From Balaenoptera acutorostrata (lineage: Eukaryota > Chordata > Mammalia > Artiodactyla > Balaenopteridae): a stretch of 64,000 bases of DNA. Every line of letters starts with the position of its first letter. Positions within the stretch are counted from its first letter, which is position 1. The notes beneath the pieces were generated by a model. It was not told the origin of the DNA. It worked only from the letters and a program-made list of their open reading frames with translations, and made no database searches. This document shows positions 21,601 through 33,204 of this stretch, one piece after another. The stretch covers positions 9,675,654 through 9,739,653 of the forward strand of contig NC_080067.1 in NCBI RefSeq assembly GCF_949987535.1, read 5' to 3'. The position numbers were made by a program, and so were the translations under genes.

Positions 21601-23195
21601 AATCCTCATCTCAAGGTCTACTTCTGGAAAACCCAACCTAAGACAGTGTGGATACAAGGATCCCTTTTCTCTGCCCTCCCCCAAACACCCCGAAGCCATT
21701 TTTGAGAGAAGAGCAAGAGGCTGAACTTTTGCCTGAAAGAATCATCATCAGAGGCTGTACTTCGACTCTCCTGAATGATTAAACTAAGAGAGGTAAAACT
21801 GAAAAAGACTCTCCAATAGTCATTGGCAAGTGGGCGTGGTCCTAGCTATCCGAGGGCTGGGGGACCATGAGAAAAGTCAAAGCAGGTACAGAGAATTAAA
21901 GTAACTGCAGCTCCCTGCACATCTGATGCCATGTGAGTTGGTCAGGTAATCCCACCAGGGAGACATGCTATGTAGATCACAGAACTCAGTAACTGGCACG
22001 TAGCCATGTCCACTGAAGGTGATTATTCCCCACTGTCTTGCACTGTGACCCCAGAGAAGCAGTTCAACCTTTCTTGGCCTTTGAGTCCTCAGCTAGAAAT
22101 AAAGGGGGAAAATGCTGATATTACATGTGGTTTCCACATCAATGGTAAGCTAATTATAACTGGTACAAAGAACTTCCACATTTTCATCAGAAAAGGCAAA
22201 GGCTCATCCTTATAAATGACCAGGACGGCATAGGTTCCAGCCTTAGAGGGTCTGTGATGAAATCCCCTGTGACAGGCTTCCAGAAGGCAGGGAGAGAGGT
22301 CAAGTTCCCCTGTGGCCTTCCGGTGCCTAGGACCATCAGGGTAACCCTTTGAGGAGGTACATCAGTCCTTTAAAGGAAAAATATGCTGCCCCTTTGAGAA
22401 CAAACGAAACCCCCTACGTGAAAAAGACTTGGACGTGGTCAGCTTTAAGTCAAACACTGAAGAGGACTGCTTTAAAAATCTGATCATTTAAGATGCTGTA
22501 GTGGAAGGATTTAGGTAGAAAGGAGACCAGTACTAACGAATATCATGCCAGTGAGATTCTTCTACGGCTGAGTATTCAGTCCTGACATTGTCAAATTTCA
22601 TAGGATGGTAAAACCCACCTCAACAGAAGAATGAATTCAAAGCCTCTTGGAGTAATAATATTCAAAATTGTTCATGGTCTGGTTCTTCATGCTCCTTTAA
22701 AATCATTCCCCACAAATTCTGTTGGCTGTTGGGTCATAGGGTATTGCTCTGCTGATCCCTTTAACCATCCCCTGTGTTTTTATACCCACTACTCTTTATT
22801 TTGGGCTTTTTATATATTTTTTATTCAATAATTCCTATTTTTCTTTAAGAGTCAGACTCACTTAATAGCCAAATGGGTTAGATCTTGGTTTTAGAAAAAA
22901 TACAGCTATAAAAGAAGTTTGGGAGATAATTGGATAATTTGAATATGTCCTGGATATTAACTGATAGTAGGGAAGTACTGCTAATAGTATAATCATTATG
23001 TAGGAGAATGCACCTACTTTTAAGACATGTACCTGAATTATTTAAGATGGAATGCTTGATGTCTGTAACTTACTTCCAAATGGATCAGAAAATAGAGAAG
23101 ACAAAGCAAAGATAGTAAAATGTTAACAATTGTCTAATCTAAACGGTAGGTATTCAGATGTTCATTAAGATGTTTCATTCTTTTTTCTTCCCTTT
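21601..23195. other. No gene seen
   Basis: Unassigned. A weak antisense MIR-like patch lies at 22040-22125 and a weak L2-like patch at 22660-22780. No exon, RNA gene or structured repeat was found. Confidence 0.4.
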
Positions 23196-24139
23196 TTTGT
23201 TGTATTTTTAAATTTTTATTGGAGTATAGTTGATTTACAATGTTGTGTTAGTTTCTGCTGTACAGCAAAGTGAATCAGTTATACATATACATATATCCAC
23301 TCTCTTTTAGATTCTATTCCCATATAGGTCATTACAGAGTATTGAGTAGAGTTCCCTGTGCTATACAGTAGGTTCTTATTAGTTATCTATTTTATATATA
23401 GTGGTGTGTATATGTCAATCCCAATCTCCCAATTTATCCTTCCCCCTCTTCCCTCTTGGTAACCATAAGTTTGTTTTCCACGTCTGTGACTCTATTTCTG
23501 TTTTTTAAATAGGTTCATTTGTACCATTTTTTTAGATTCCACATATAAGTGATATCATATGATATTTGTCTTTCTCTGTCTGACTTACTTCACTCAGTAT
23601 GACAATCTCTAGGTCCACCCATGTCACTGCAAATGGCATTATTTCATTCTTTTTTATGGCTGAGTAACATTCCATTGTATATATGTACCACATCTTCTTT
23701 ATCCATTCCTCCATCAACAGACATTTAGGTTGCTTCCATGTCCTGGCTATTGTAACTAGTGTTGCAATGAACATTGGGGTACATGTATCTTTTTGGATTA
23801 TGGTTTTCTCTGGATATATGCCCAGGAGTGGGATTGCTGGATCATATGGTAGCTCTATTTTTAGTTTTTTAAGGAACCTCCATAGTGTTCTCCATAGTGG
23901 TTGTATCAATTTATATTCCCACCAACAGTGTAGGAGGGTTCCCTTTTCTCCACACCCTCTCCAGCATTTATCGTTTGTAGACTTTCTGATGATGCCCATT
24001 CTGAACAGTGTGAGGTGATACCTCATTGTGGTTTTGATTTGCATTTGTCTAATAATTAGTGATGTTGAGCATCTTTTCATGTGCCTCTTGGCCATCTGTA
24101 TGTCTTCTTTGGAGATATATCTATTTAGATCTTCTGCCC
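23196..24139 (-). mobile_element. L1 copy 1, 3' end, reversed
   Basis: Antisense young-type L1: 3' UTR at 23196-23530 ('attggagtatagttgattta', 'tgctgtacagcaaagtgaat') then the end of ORF2. It is 5'-truncated at 'gatcttctgcccat' near 24139, where it abuts the poly-A (poly-T on this strand) of L1 copy 2. Confidence 0.92.
23532..24095 (-). pseudogene. L1 ORF2p C-terminal remnant, frame open
   Basis: 187 codons encode the C terminus of the L1 ORF2 endonuclease/reverse transcriptase polyprotein. The zinc-knuckle-like cysteine region is visible ('[19 protein letters not shown]'), followed by '[20 protein letters not shown]', '[11 protein letters not shown]' and the terminal block with '[10 protein letters not shown]'-like '[13 protein letters not shown]'. 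Endonuclease and polymerase domains are absent because the copy is 5'-truncated, so no active protein is expected. The uninterrupted frame indicates a fairly recent insertion. Confidence 0.9.
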
Positions 24140-26195
24140 ATTTTTTTTTTTATTGGGGTATAGTTGTTTTACAATGTTGTGTTAGTTTCCACTGTCAGCG
24201 AAGTGAAGTAGAGTTCCCTGTGCTGTACAGCAGGTTCTCATTAGTTATCTATTTTATACATGTTAGTGTATATATGTCAATCCCAGTCTCCCAACTCATC
24301 CCACCTCACCCTTTCCCCCCCTTGGTGTCCATACGTTTGTTTTCTACACCTGTGTCTCTATTTCTGCCTTGCAAACTGGTTCATCGGTACCATTTTTCTA
24401 GATTCCACATATATGCGTTAATATACGATATTTGTTTTTCTCTTTCTGACTCACTTCACTCTGTATGACAGTTTCCAAGTCCATCCACGTCTCGAAAAAT
24501 GACCCAATTTCATTCCTTTTTATGGCTGAGTAATATTCCACTGTATATATGTACCATGTCTTCTTTATCCATTCATCTCTTTATGGATGTTTAGGTTGCT
24601 TCCATGACCTGGCTGTTGTAAATAGTGCTGCAATGAACATTGGGGTGCATGTGTCTTTTTTTTTTTTTAATTTTGTTTGGTTATTTTGGCTATGTTGGGT
24701 CTTTGTTGCTGCGCGTGGGCTTTCCCTAGTTGTGGCGAGCAGGGCTACTCTTTGTTGCAGTGAGCAGGCTTCTCGTTGTGGTGGCTTCTCTTGTTGCAGA
24801 GCACGGGCTCTAGGCATGCGGTCTTCAGTAGTTGTGGCACGCAGGCTCAGTTGTTGTGACGCATGAGCTTAGTTGCTCCACAGCATGTGGGATCTTCCCG
24901 GACCAGGGCTTGAACCCATGTCCCCTGCATTGGCAGGCAGATTCTTAACCGCTGTGCCACCAGGGAAGTCCCGAATGTGTCTTTTTGCGTTATGGTTTTC
25001 TCTGGGTATATGCCCAGTAGTGGAATTGCTGGGTCGTATGGTAGTTCTATTTTTAGTTTTTTAAGGAACCTCCATACTGTTCTCCATAGTGGCTGTATCA
25101 ATTTACATTCCCACCAACAGTGCAAGAGGGTTCCCTTTTCTCCACACCCTCTCCAGCATTTATTGTTTGCACATTTTCTGATGATGCGCATTCTAACCAA
25201 TATGAGGTGATACCTCATTGTAGTTTTGATTTGCATTTCTCTAATAATTAGTGATGCTGAGCATCTTTTCATGTGCCTCTTGGCCATCTGTATGTCTTCT
25301 TTGGGGAAATGTCTATTTAGGGTTTCTGCCCATTTTTTTGATTGGGTTGTTTGTTTTTTTGATATTGAGCTGCATGAGCTGGTTGTAAATTTTGGAGCTT
25401 AATCCCTTGTCAATCGCTTTGTTTGCAAATATTTTCTCCCATTTGGTAGGTTGTCTTTTCATTTTGTTTATGGTTTCCTTTGCTGTACAAAAGCTTTTAA
25501 GTTTAATTAGGTCCCATTTGTTTATTTTGGTTTTTATTTTCATTACTCTAGGAAGTGGATCAAAAAAGATCTTGCTGTGATTTATATCAGAGAATGTTCT
25601 GCCTATGTTTTCCTCTAAGAGTTTTATAGTATCCGGTCTTACATTTAGGTCTTTAATCCATTTTGAGTTTATTTTTGTGTATGGTGTCAGAGAATGTTCT
25701 AGTTTCATTCTTTTTCATGTAGCTGTCCAGTTTTCCCTGCACCTCTTATTGAAGAGACTGTCTTTTCTCCATTGTATATCCTTGCCTTCTTTGTCATAGA
25801 TTAGGTGACCATAGGTGCGTGGATTTATCTCTGGACTTTCTATCCTGTTCCATTGATCTATATTTCTGTTTTTTGCCTGTATCATAGTGTTCTGATTACT
25901 GTAGCTTTGTAGTATAGTCTGAAGTCAGGGAGCCTGATTCCTCCAGCTTTGTTTTTCTTTCTCAAGATTGCTTTGGCTATTCGGGGTTTTTATGTGTTTC
26001 CATACAAACTGTAAAATTTTTTGTTCTAATTCTGTGAAAAATTCTATTGGTAATTTGATAGGGATTGCATTGAATCTGTAGATTACTTTGAGTAGTATAA
26101 TCATTTTCACAATATTGATTCTTCCAACCCAAGAACATGGTATATCTCTCCATCTGTTTGTATCATCTTTGAGATTTTTTTTCAATCTTCCTTTA
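24140..26195 (-). mobile_element. L1 copy 2, reversed, longer
   Basis: Antisense L1 from the poly-A and 3' UTR (24140-24410) through roughly the last third of ORF2, ending near 26195. A SINE splits it at 24661-24974. Broken ORF2 pieces read '[20 protein letters not shown]' (25287 downward), '[18 protein letters not shown]' (25313-25708) and '[18 protein letters not shown]' (25925-26290 frame). It lies directly upstream, in the element's own orientation, of L1 copy 1. Confidence 0.9.
24661..24974 (-). mobile_element. CHR-type SINE inside L1 copy 2
   Basis: Reversed full-length SINE: T-rich tail, 'ttggctatgttgggtctttg', antisense B box 'ccagggcttgaaccc', antisense head 'gtgccaccagggaagtccc'. 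Perfect 12-bp duplication ATGTGTCTTTTT at 24649-24660 and 24975-24986. Confidence 0.95.
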
Positions 26196-26869
26196 TGTTT
26201 GAAATTCTTCATAATGAAAAGTTGGGGTTGGAGGAAACAAAAGTAAATTCCTGGCATTATCCTAAACCAAAAGTACTTTGACCTCTGCATTTGGGGTCAT
26301 ATCTCATCCCAGCACTAGTACCACTGTAGGCCATGCTTGCTGACATACATGCAGCAGGAAAATTTGTCAACTTATTGTTAGCCCTCCCTCAGTCTCCAGT
26401 CACAAGCAGGACACAAGGAAGTTTAGTTCAAAGTGCCAAACTTTAGGAGAGTGCTTGTTAAATTGTAAAATCCTATTGTCAGTGTAGTCAAGTGTTGGGG
26501 AAGCTAGTAAAGTAGTCTTGTTCAGGCTTCAGAGGCGGCACCAGGCCTCTCTCTGACTGGACAATGACGCGAAAGCTGGCTGCATGCCGAACTGCTGGGC
26601 TACACCCAGGCCAGCAGGGGTGGCACCAGCACACGTTGTAAACCACTAGATAAGATAGAGGGTAAGTCATGGGACTTCTTGCACCTTGAGGGTCTGGCCA
26701 GCCCCAGGGGATCAAGAACATTCCAAGACTTACAAGTTAAGACCAAGGCACTTATGACAATAACGAGGGCTGCAAACTTGCATGCAGACTGATTGTTATC
26801 AGCCTGCGGCCTGGTGCTAAAAGCTGGGCTCCTTCAGGTGGCAAACTGAAGTCTCACCCGTGGGGTGGA
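26196..26869. other. No gene seen
   Basis: Unassigned sequence upstream of an LTR-like region; may include its 5' part. Confidence 0.4.
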
Positions 26870-27125
26870 CACACCACCAGGACCTTCCCAATTGGGACTC
26901 CAGTTTGCTCTTCAAGGGACTTCCCAGCACTGCTTGGATCTGGATGTAGGTGCTTCCCCAATTTGGTGATGTATAAACCTCTGTCTTTACTATTCTTTCT
27001 CAGTTAGTTATACTATTCTTTTCTTAATTACTGTACTGTAATCTTTGTTAATTCAATAAACTCTCTCTAAATTCTTGTTTAACTGAGTACAGAGTGGTTA
27101 TTTTGCCAGCGAATCCTGTGAAACT
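26870..27125 (+). mobile_element. LTR-like segment
   Basis: Features typical of an LTR 3' half: 'gatgtataaacctctgtctt' (TATA-like), pyrimidine-rich repeats 'agttatactattctttt', polyadenylation signal in 'attcaataaactctctctaa', and a closing 'gcgaatcctgtgaaac'. Family not recognised; ERVL-type is a guess. Confidence 0.4.
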
Positions 27126-27599
27126 TGAAACCAAAAGTAAGACTTTCGGCAAAACATCAGGTCCTGGTACAGAAAATGGCTTCTATTAGCATTCAGAGTC
27201 CCAACACTGGACACTCAAGTAATCACAGACAGCTTTATGAGAAAGTGGTCTTAGACATGAAAAGTCTTAGATGTGAAATCAAATTTGGACTGGGGAGAAA
27301 GTATTCCTGGTAGGGTATAAATGTGTTTTGAATAAATATGGGGAAGACAGAACGGCCAAAGTCTGTATGGCAATGAGTAGAATTTGTTCTCTCATTCATT
27401 CATATCTAATGGTCTGCTTGGATCAACACAACTGCCTTACGCCATACCTATCCAGGATCCAGCTTTGCTTGCCTGTCTTAGCCTCTTCCCATTTCCTGCA
27501 TTTGGTCCATTGCCTTGCATTGGGTGTGTGGCATTTCCAGGCTCTCAGGTCTCCTTGGTGTGGCTCATGCAAATGTTTACTCAGAGTTCCTGGATCATC
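27126..27599. other. No gene seen
   Basis: Unassigned. The overlapping frames at 27328-27618 and 27384-27668 are not recognisable proteins. Confidence 0.4.
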
Positions 27600-27790
27600 T
27601 GCTTCTATAATTGCATGACTTTCAGCAATTCAACACTATTGATTATCAAAGTCCTGCATCCTCTGTAATGCCTCCAATCATAGTGAATCACTCCAGCTTT
27701 GCAAGCCATGACTTGGAAGTCACCCTTGACATCCCTCTCTTCCTCACATCCAATCCATCCCCAAGTTCTGTCCATTGCAGGCAAAGCTCT
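27600..27790 (+). repeat. L2 LINE fragment
   Basis: Sense L2: 'gacttggaagtcacccttga', 'catccaatccatccccaagt', 'tctgtccattgcaggcaaag'. Decayed. Confidence 0.6.
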
Positions 27791-27825
27791 TGAATTTACC
27801 CACTCCCCCAACTCAGTGGATTAAT

Positions 27826-28025
27826 TGACAAAGGTTGCTCACATTTCATGTCCATTGTGGGTCAACCGTGTTCTGCTGCATGTTGTCTTCATTCTGTGAC
27901 CCAGGCAGACGAAGCAGCCGCTATCCAGAACATTGATGGTGGTGTGGCAAAGATAACCGAGAACATGGTGAACCTCTTGACAGGTGTTGAATCTTCTGCT
28001 CACAGATGTTGACATCAAACATCAC
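27826..28025. repeat. Dispersed mammalian repeat, part 1
   Basis: 'ttgctcacatttcatgtcca' and 'tgttgtcttcattctgtgac' match an old interspersed repeat whose other half seems to appear at about 28505-28600 ('aacaagtcacaaagtcacac', then 'atgggagtgtataatcctct'). The family is not named with confidence. Confidence 0.4.
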
Positions 28026-28504
28026 TACTGTTGGGAAAGGAAGTCTCACGCAGTCTTTCAACACCCACTGGATCACCTAACAATGGGTCTTGGACCTGGA
28101 TCACTTCCTTACCAAGAGATAAAGAGCCCACACTGCCTATGCTGAGCTCATCACCTTGGGTGGGAATATCTTTCCTTGTTTCAGGCTCAATGCTGCTTTT
28201 TTGTTCTGCTTAAATGGCACCTGGCCAACTGCTATCTCATTCCTCCGTGGGGAGGGGTCGGGTTCCTTCGTGTTGGCTGTGGGAGAGACCTTGGCCATGG
28301 GGGACAAGTGCCCACTATTGAAGCTGATCTTGTTGTGTCTCTTCTCTGTGTAAGTAAGCGTTGTTCCATTCAGTGCTTGACTTCATTGTGTTTTCTTTGG
28401 TGCTGCTGATACCAAGATGCAGTGGGCAGGAGTGTTGAGAGTCCTCCCCTGGGACTGGTTACCAGTGCAGGGTACCCTGCTCAACAACTCCCCTCCCTCT
28501 ATCA
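28026..28504. other. Unidentified segment between two halves of a repeat
   Basis: About 480 bp separate the two apparent halves of the dispersed repeat. Frames at 28031-28213, 28156-28353 and 28176-28409 overlap here, but I recognise no protein. It may be a decayed insertion or a retrocopy. Confidence 0.35.
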
Positions 28505-31105
28505 TCTTCTTGGTAGAAACAAGTCACAAAGTCACACCTTAGTTCAACAAGATGGGAGTGTATAATCCTCTCTCAGGGAGAGAAAATCCACATTGGAGCT
28601 GTGCAATGAGGTTCAGAGAACATACATGTCCCTGGGAAGTCTAGGAAAATCACGGTGTCCCCTGGCTTTGGGGTTCTGAGTGGAAAAGCAGGTTAACAAA
28701 GCAGGGATTCAGGCAATGGAGGAGCATAACAAGGGACAGCTACTGAAAGTGGGGTACAGGTTGGGTGCTTAGTCACAAGATATGAATTAAAGAGAGGAGA
28801 GCTCAAATCCAGGGGAATAGTCCCAACACAACCTACAGCAGTGGCAGAAATGAGGGGATAGGAGCAACTATGAAAGAAGGATAAACAGAACTGATGGATG
28901 ATCCAGTGCAAAAGGGGTGGGAGAGAAAGAGCCAAAGGCGACAAATATTCTGAGCTCTCTAGGAAGCAGTATTGTGGGGATCTTGTCAACTTCGTTGACT
29001 CAGTAAAGCTGGAACTACATTTCCCAGTATTCCTTTCCCTCTAAAATTTCAGGCTAGCATTTGCCATAAGAAACAATTCTCCATGATGTTTGAAAGGCAG
29101 ACGCGAAGCAGCACGTAGATTTTTTTTTTACCCCACAAACGTCAAAGCAAGGTGCTGGCCATTGTCACTGACCTGCCTGGGGTGCGTCTTCCTTCAGCTC
29201 CTCCAGCTGCTGTCAGAGCAGGTCACCAGCTTCCCTCTCGGGACACCCAAGGCTCCCACAGGTTGGAGTTAGTGAGAAGTAGACATGGATTTCAGTTCAT
29301 CCTCACAGATTTCAGATTGTCCTTGTGCTTGTCCACATCTGGCTTTCCTTCCTGGTGGTCTGGTTGACCTCTAGGGACTTCAGGCTGAGTTAGAGCATCA
29401 GCTTTCCTGGACTGTCCCGCCAACTCCCACCGGGTGAGGGTCACCACCTCACCAAGGCAGGCATGGCGGTTCTGTCTCTCCCATTGATTCTGACAGAACC
29501 TGCATCTTAAAGCCTTTCACGTGATGACCGTGCTTGGCCTTCACATGCGGGGGTTTCTCTGCCTTTTTAAAGAATGCTCTTCATTTCGGGAGAAAGAGGT
29601 GTGTCCCAGTGAACTCAACTGTGGGAAATCCCAGCTATGATTGGGAAGCATGTGCCCATTTACTGTGCATCTGTTAATGTGGTCCTTAGGGAATGACCTA
29701 TACATGTTATCTGCTTAACTTTTCTCCTATGAGTCATGCAGACAAATACAGTGGCAGGAGACCCTGACCAGGCATTTTCGCCAAAGCACAGAAAATGTCA
29801 TCAACCCCCTCTCCCCACTCAGGTTTGTGTCTCTGTGCAAACATGATGCTCATTATTCTCTGCAACCCACTTCCTCCCTGTCCCAGCATGAGTTCCCTCA
29901 GTTAGAAACAGAAGTAAGATGGGCAAGTTCAGTGCTGGCTTGTACTTCCCTTTCAGGAAGCTCTTATTTTCCTTCACCCTCCCTGGATGCCCAATGTCCT
30001 CAGTTGGCTCCACCCTGCTACCATCAGCACCAGTATTTCACAGAGTTTATGCTTCTCCCAAACAGCTGGAACATGCAAAGTTAACATGCGCAGTATTCAC
30101 CAACCATCCTGACACCCTTACATTAGAACCATGAAGCCTCCATCGGCCAAAGCAGAGGAATCCAGTTATTTCCAGAAACTGCCCTTCCTAATATGTGTAG
30201 AGAGACTCATTCAGGTTCTGGATACAGTCCTGGGGTATTTTTTTATAGCTTGTTAATGGGACAGAAAGTCAAACGCCTTACTAGGCTATCTCATGAAATA
30301 ATTTGGACCATTGTGTGGAGAGCTGAAATGGTCCAGGAAGGTTCAGTGAGGTGGCATCCTGGGACCTCTACCTTGGGCAAGAGTGAAGAGGGGGGGTCAT
30401 CCAGTCATGACTATACTAGGCCAGTGCTGTGGGAACTACCAGCTCCAGGCTCCAGGGCTGGTCCTTTAGAGAGGAGGCCCACCAGCTGAATCCCAGTATA
30501 CAAAAAGCCACACTTGGGCTCATGCTGTTATTCAGGGCATCCAGATTGGTAGGTAAAGAATAGTAGTAAACTGATGTCAGTAAGACTCACTCTAAGCTCT
30601 ATCCATTGGCGAGCGCAGGCTTCCAGGTACATCACTAAGCTTGATTAGGTTTGTTCAGGAATAGCGCTGACTTGAGCCTGCGGATTGAAAGCCTTTAGTA
30701 CCTGTTGCTAAGCTGGGATAGCACAGGTAAGAAGCAAAGCTACAGATAATTATTTTTCCATGATAGGTAATAGGTTTGGTTGGTTCTCCACTGAAGGAGG
30801 TAAATATTCCAATGTTGATCATTAGGCAAATATAGGTCCTCAGACAGAAAAGTAGAAGTTTGCAGACCTGGCCTAGACCTTAAAGAAAGGAGGGTTTTTT
30901 AGGTATGGGCTCCTTCCTTGGATATGCTAGACTGACTATTACCCCTGGAGAAAGGATTAGAGGAAACGACACTTTGCGGGAGAACGGGGGTGGGTGCTGC
31001 AAGTTCCAAAGGGCAGGCCATGCTTCAGAAACTAGGTGCCTGACCTCACAGTACCTAGTATTTGTTATTAGTATTTGTTTCCCATCTGTCATCTTTTATC
31101 TGGCA
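28505..31105. other. No gene seen
   Basis: Long unassigned stretch. Short frames (for example 30193-30489) lack domains, and no repeat with clear ends was identified. Confidence 0.4.
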
Positions 31106-31530
31106 CAATGGTTCTCAACCCCGTTCGCAAAGACAATCACCTGAGGAGATTTTAAAACTCTCTGAGCCCCACCCGAAAGATTTTAGGCAGAATCTCTGAG
31201 GGCTGGGCCCAAGCATGATATATTCAGTATCTATAATAGCTATCAATCTGTCTATCAATCAATCTATGTATGTATCTATCTACTGATTTTATATTTACAC
31301 ATACATATATGTATGATCTCTAAATATACATTGTTTGTGTGTATATATATATATAATCAGTATATATGTATATATATAAAATCAATATGCATATATATGA
31401 TCAGTATATATGAGACATATTTAATCAGATTAATAAAATGATTTTATATGTATATATGTGTGTGTATGCATTTTTTTAAACACTCCAGGTGATTCCAATG
31501 TGCAGCCAGAATCAAGAATCACTGCTTTAA
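31106..31530 (+). mobile_element. MER20 (hAT MITE) split by microsatellite
   Basis: Left part: 'aatggttctcaaccccgttc', 'gagccccacccgaaaga'. Right part: 'ctccaggtgattccaatgtg', then 'cagccagaatcaagaatcac' and 'tgct'. The ends are the inverted MER20 termini. The centre is replaced by an AT-rich simple repeat. Confidence 0.85.
31225..31465. repeat. AT-rich (ATCT, TATG, TATA) microsatellite
   Basis: Interrupted tracts of 'atctatctatc', 'tatatatatata' and 'tatatgtatatat' expand the centre of the MER20 copy by about 200 bp. Confidence 0.85.
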
Positions 31531-32364
31531 TAAACTTTCTCTGAAACATCCCCACTCTGCCTCACCTTTGCTGCTGAGAGTATGAAGCAAATACACAAAA
31601 CCAAAATGGTCATAACAGTGGTTTTATTCAGAGTAGGTTAAATGAGCTGGGGTGGCTAAAGATTTGCGATACAAGATCTAGTTTCCCCTCTCCATACAAA
31701 TATTGATAGTTTCTGAGCATATCAATTGGTTTTTTAAAAGGCAGACAAAACTTTCTTAGAGCAACTCTCTGAAAAATGACTTAATTGTTAAAACAATTTT
31801 AATAACTCTGTAGTAATATATTTTAAAAATTTAGCTCTACCAAGGGTTGTCAATATCTAATGAAAAACAAAATGTGTCTAATATTTGGTTTCCTGACAAG
31901 CCAAAGGATGATATTTAGGGAATGGGGTGCAGGAACCTCCTGAAACATCTCAGCAGAGAGCTTGCCCAGTTATATTAGACCAGCCCTTCTCCCTGGCACT
32001 TTTCCTCCTAAAAAGTGCTTATTTTTGAATGCCTCATTCATAAGCAGCAATTCTCACCTGAAAGATTCACATTGGCTATAGCTCACACAATAGAAGACTA
32101 TAGCACAATGAGAGTGGGTTTTGTTTTTTTTTTTCTTTTAATCTTTTTGTGCTTAAAAGTATCTCCCGGTGATAGCCTTGGAGGAGATAGTTTGGAGAGA
32201 GTTTTCTTGTTTGCCTTTGAAGATAGTCAATGAATATAATATGTATTCAGGAACACATTTAAAATGTTATGTTTTGTAGATGGAATCCATAAATGAACTA
32301 GATTTTTTTTTAAGTTATATACTTTGGAGATATTTATCTGGTTGTAGCAATGACTCTCACAAGC
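31531..32364. other. No gene seen
   Basis: AT-rich unassigned sequence. Confidence 0.45.
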
Positions 32365-33200
32365 AGTTTTTTTCCAGCTTTATTGCAATATAAGTGGCAT
32401 ACAACATTGTGTAAGTTTAAGGTGTACAATGTGATGATTTGGTACTTGTATACATTGTGAAATAATTACCAGGAAAAGGTTAGTTAACACCTCTATCACT
32501 TCACATAGTTACCATTTGTTTTTCAGTGTGGAGAGAAGATTTAAGATGTACTCTTTTAGCAACTTTCAAGTATATAATACAGTTAACTATAACTATACAT
32601 TGTTAATTATAATCGCCATGCTGTACCTTCGATGCCCAGAACTTATTCGTCTTCTAACTGGAATTTGGTACCCTTTGATCAACATCCCCCCATTCCCCTC
32701 ACCTGCCACCCCCTAATAACCACTGTTCTACTCTGTTTCTATGAGTTTGGCTTTTTTAGATTCCACATATGTGAGAGAAAATACAGTATTTGCTTTTCTC
32801 TGTCTGATTTATTTCACTTAGCATATGCCCTCAAGGTCCATCCACATGGTCACACAAAAGGCAGAACTTCCCTCTTTTTTTGTGGCTGAATAATATACCA
32901 CATCTTCTTAATCCATTTATCTATTGATGGACACTTAGGTTGTTCCCGTGCTTTGGCTATCATGAAAAACGTTGCAATGAATATGGGAGTGCAGATATTG
33001 ATTCTGAATCACTTTGAGATAGTGATTTCATTTCTTCAGATATATACCCAGAAGTGAGATTGCTGGATCATATGGTAGTTCATTCTATTTTTAATTTTTT
33101 CAGGAACCACCATACTGTTTTCCATATGGGCTGTACCAATTTACATTCCCACCAACAGTGTACAAGTGTTCTCTTTTTCAAAAACATTTTTTAAATCTAC
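32365..33200 (-). mobile_element. Old L1 (L1M), reversed
   Basis: Antisense 3' UTR ('ccagctttattgcaatataa', 'gtttaaggtgtacaatgtga') into the ORF2 end ('gtccatccacatggtcacac', 'cttggctatcatg'-like text, 'tcccaccaacagtgtacaag'). It terminates where a sense L1M copy begins. Confidence 0.88.
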
Positions 33201-33204
33201 TCTT

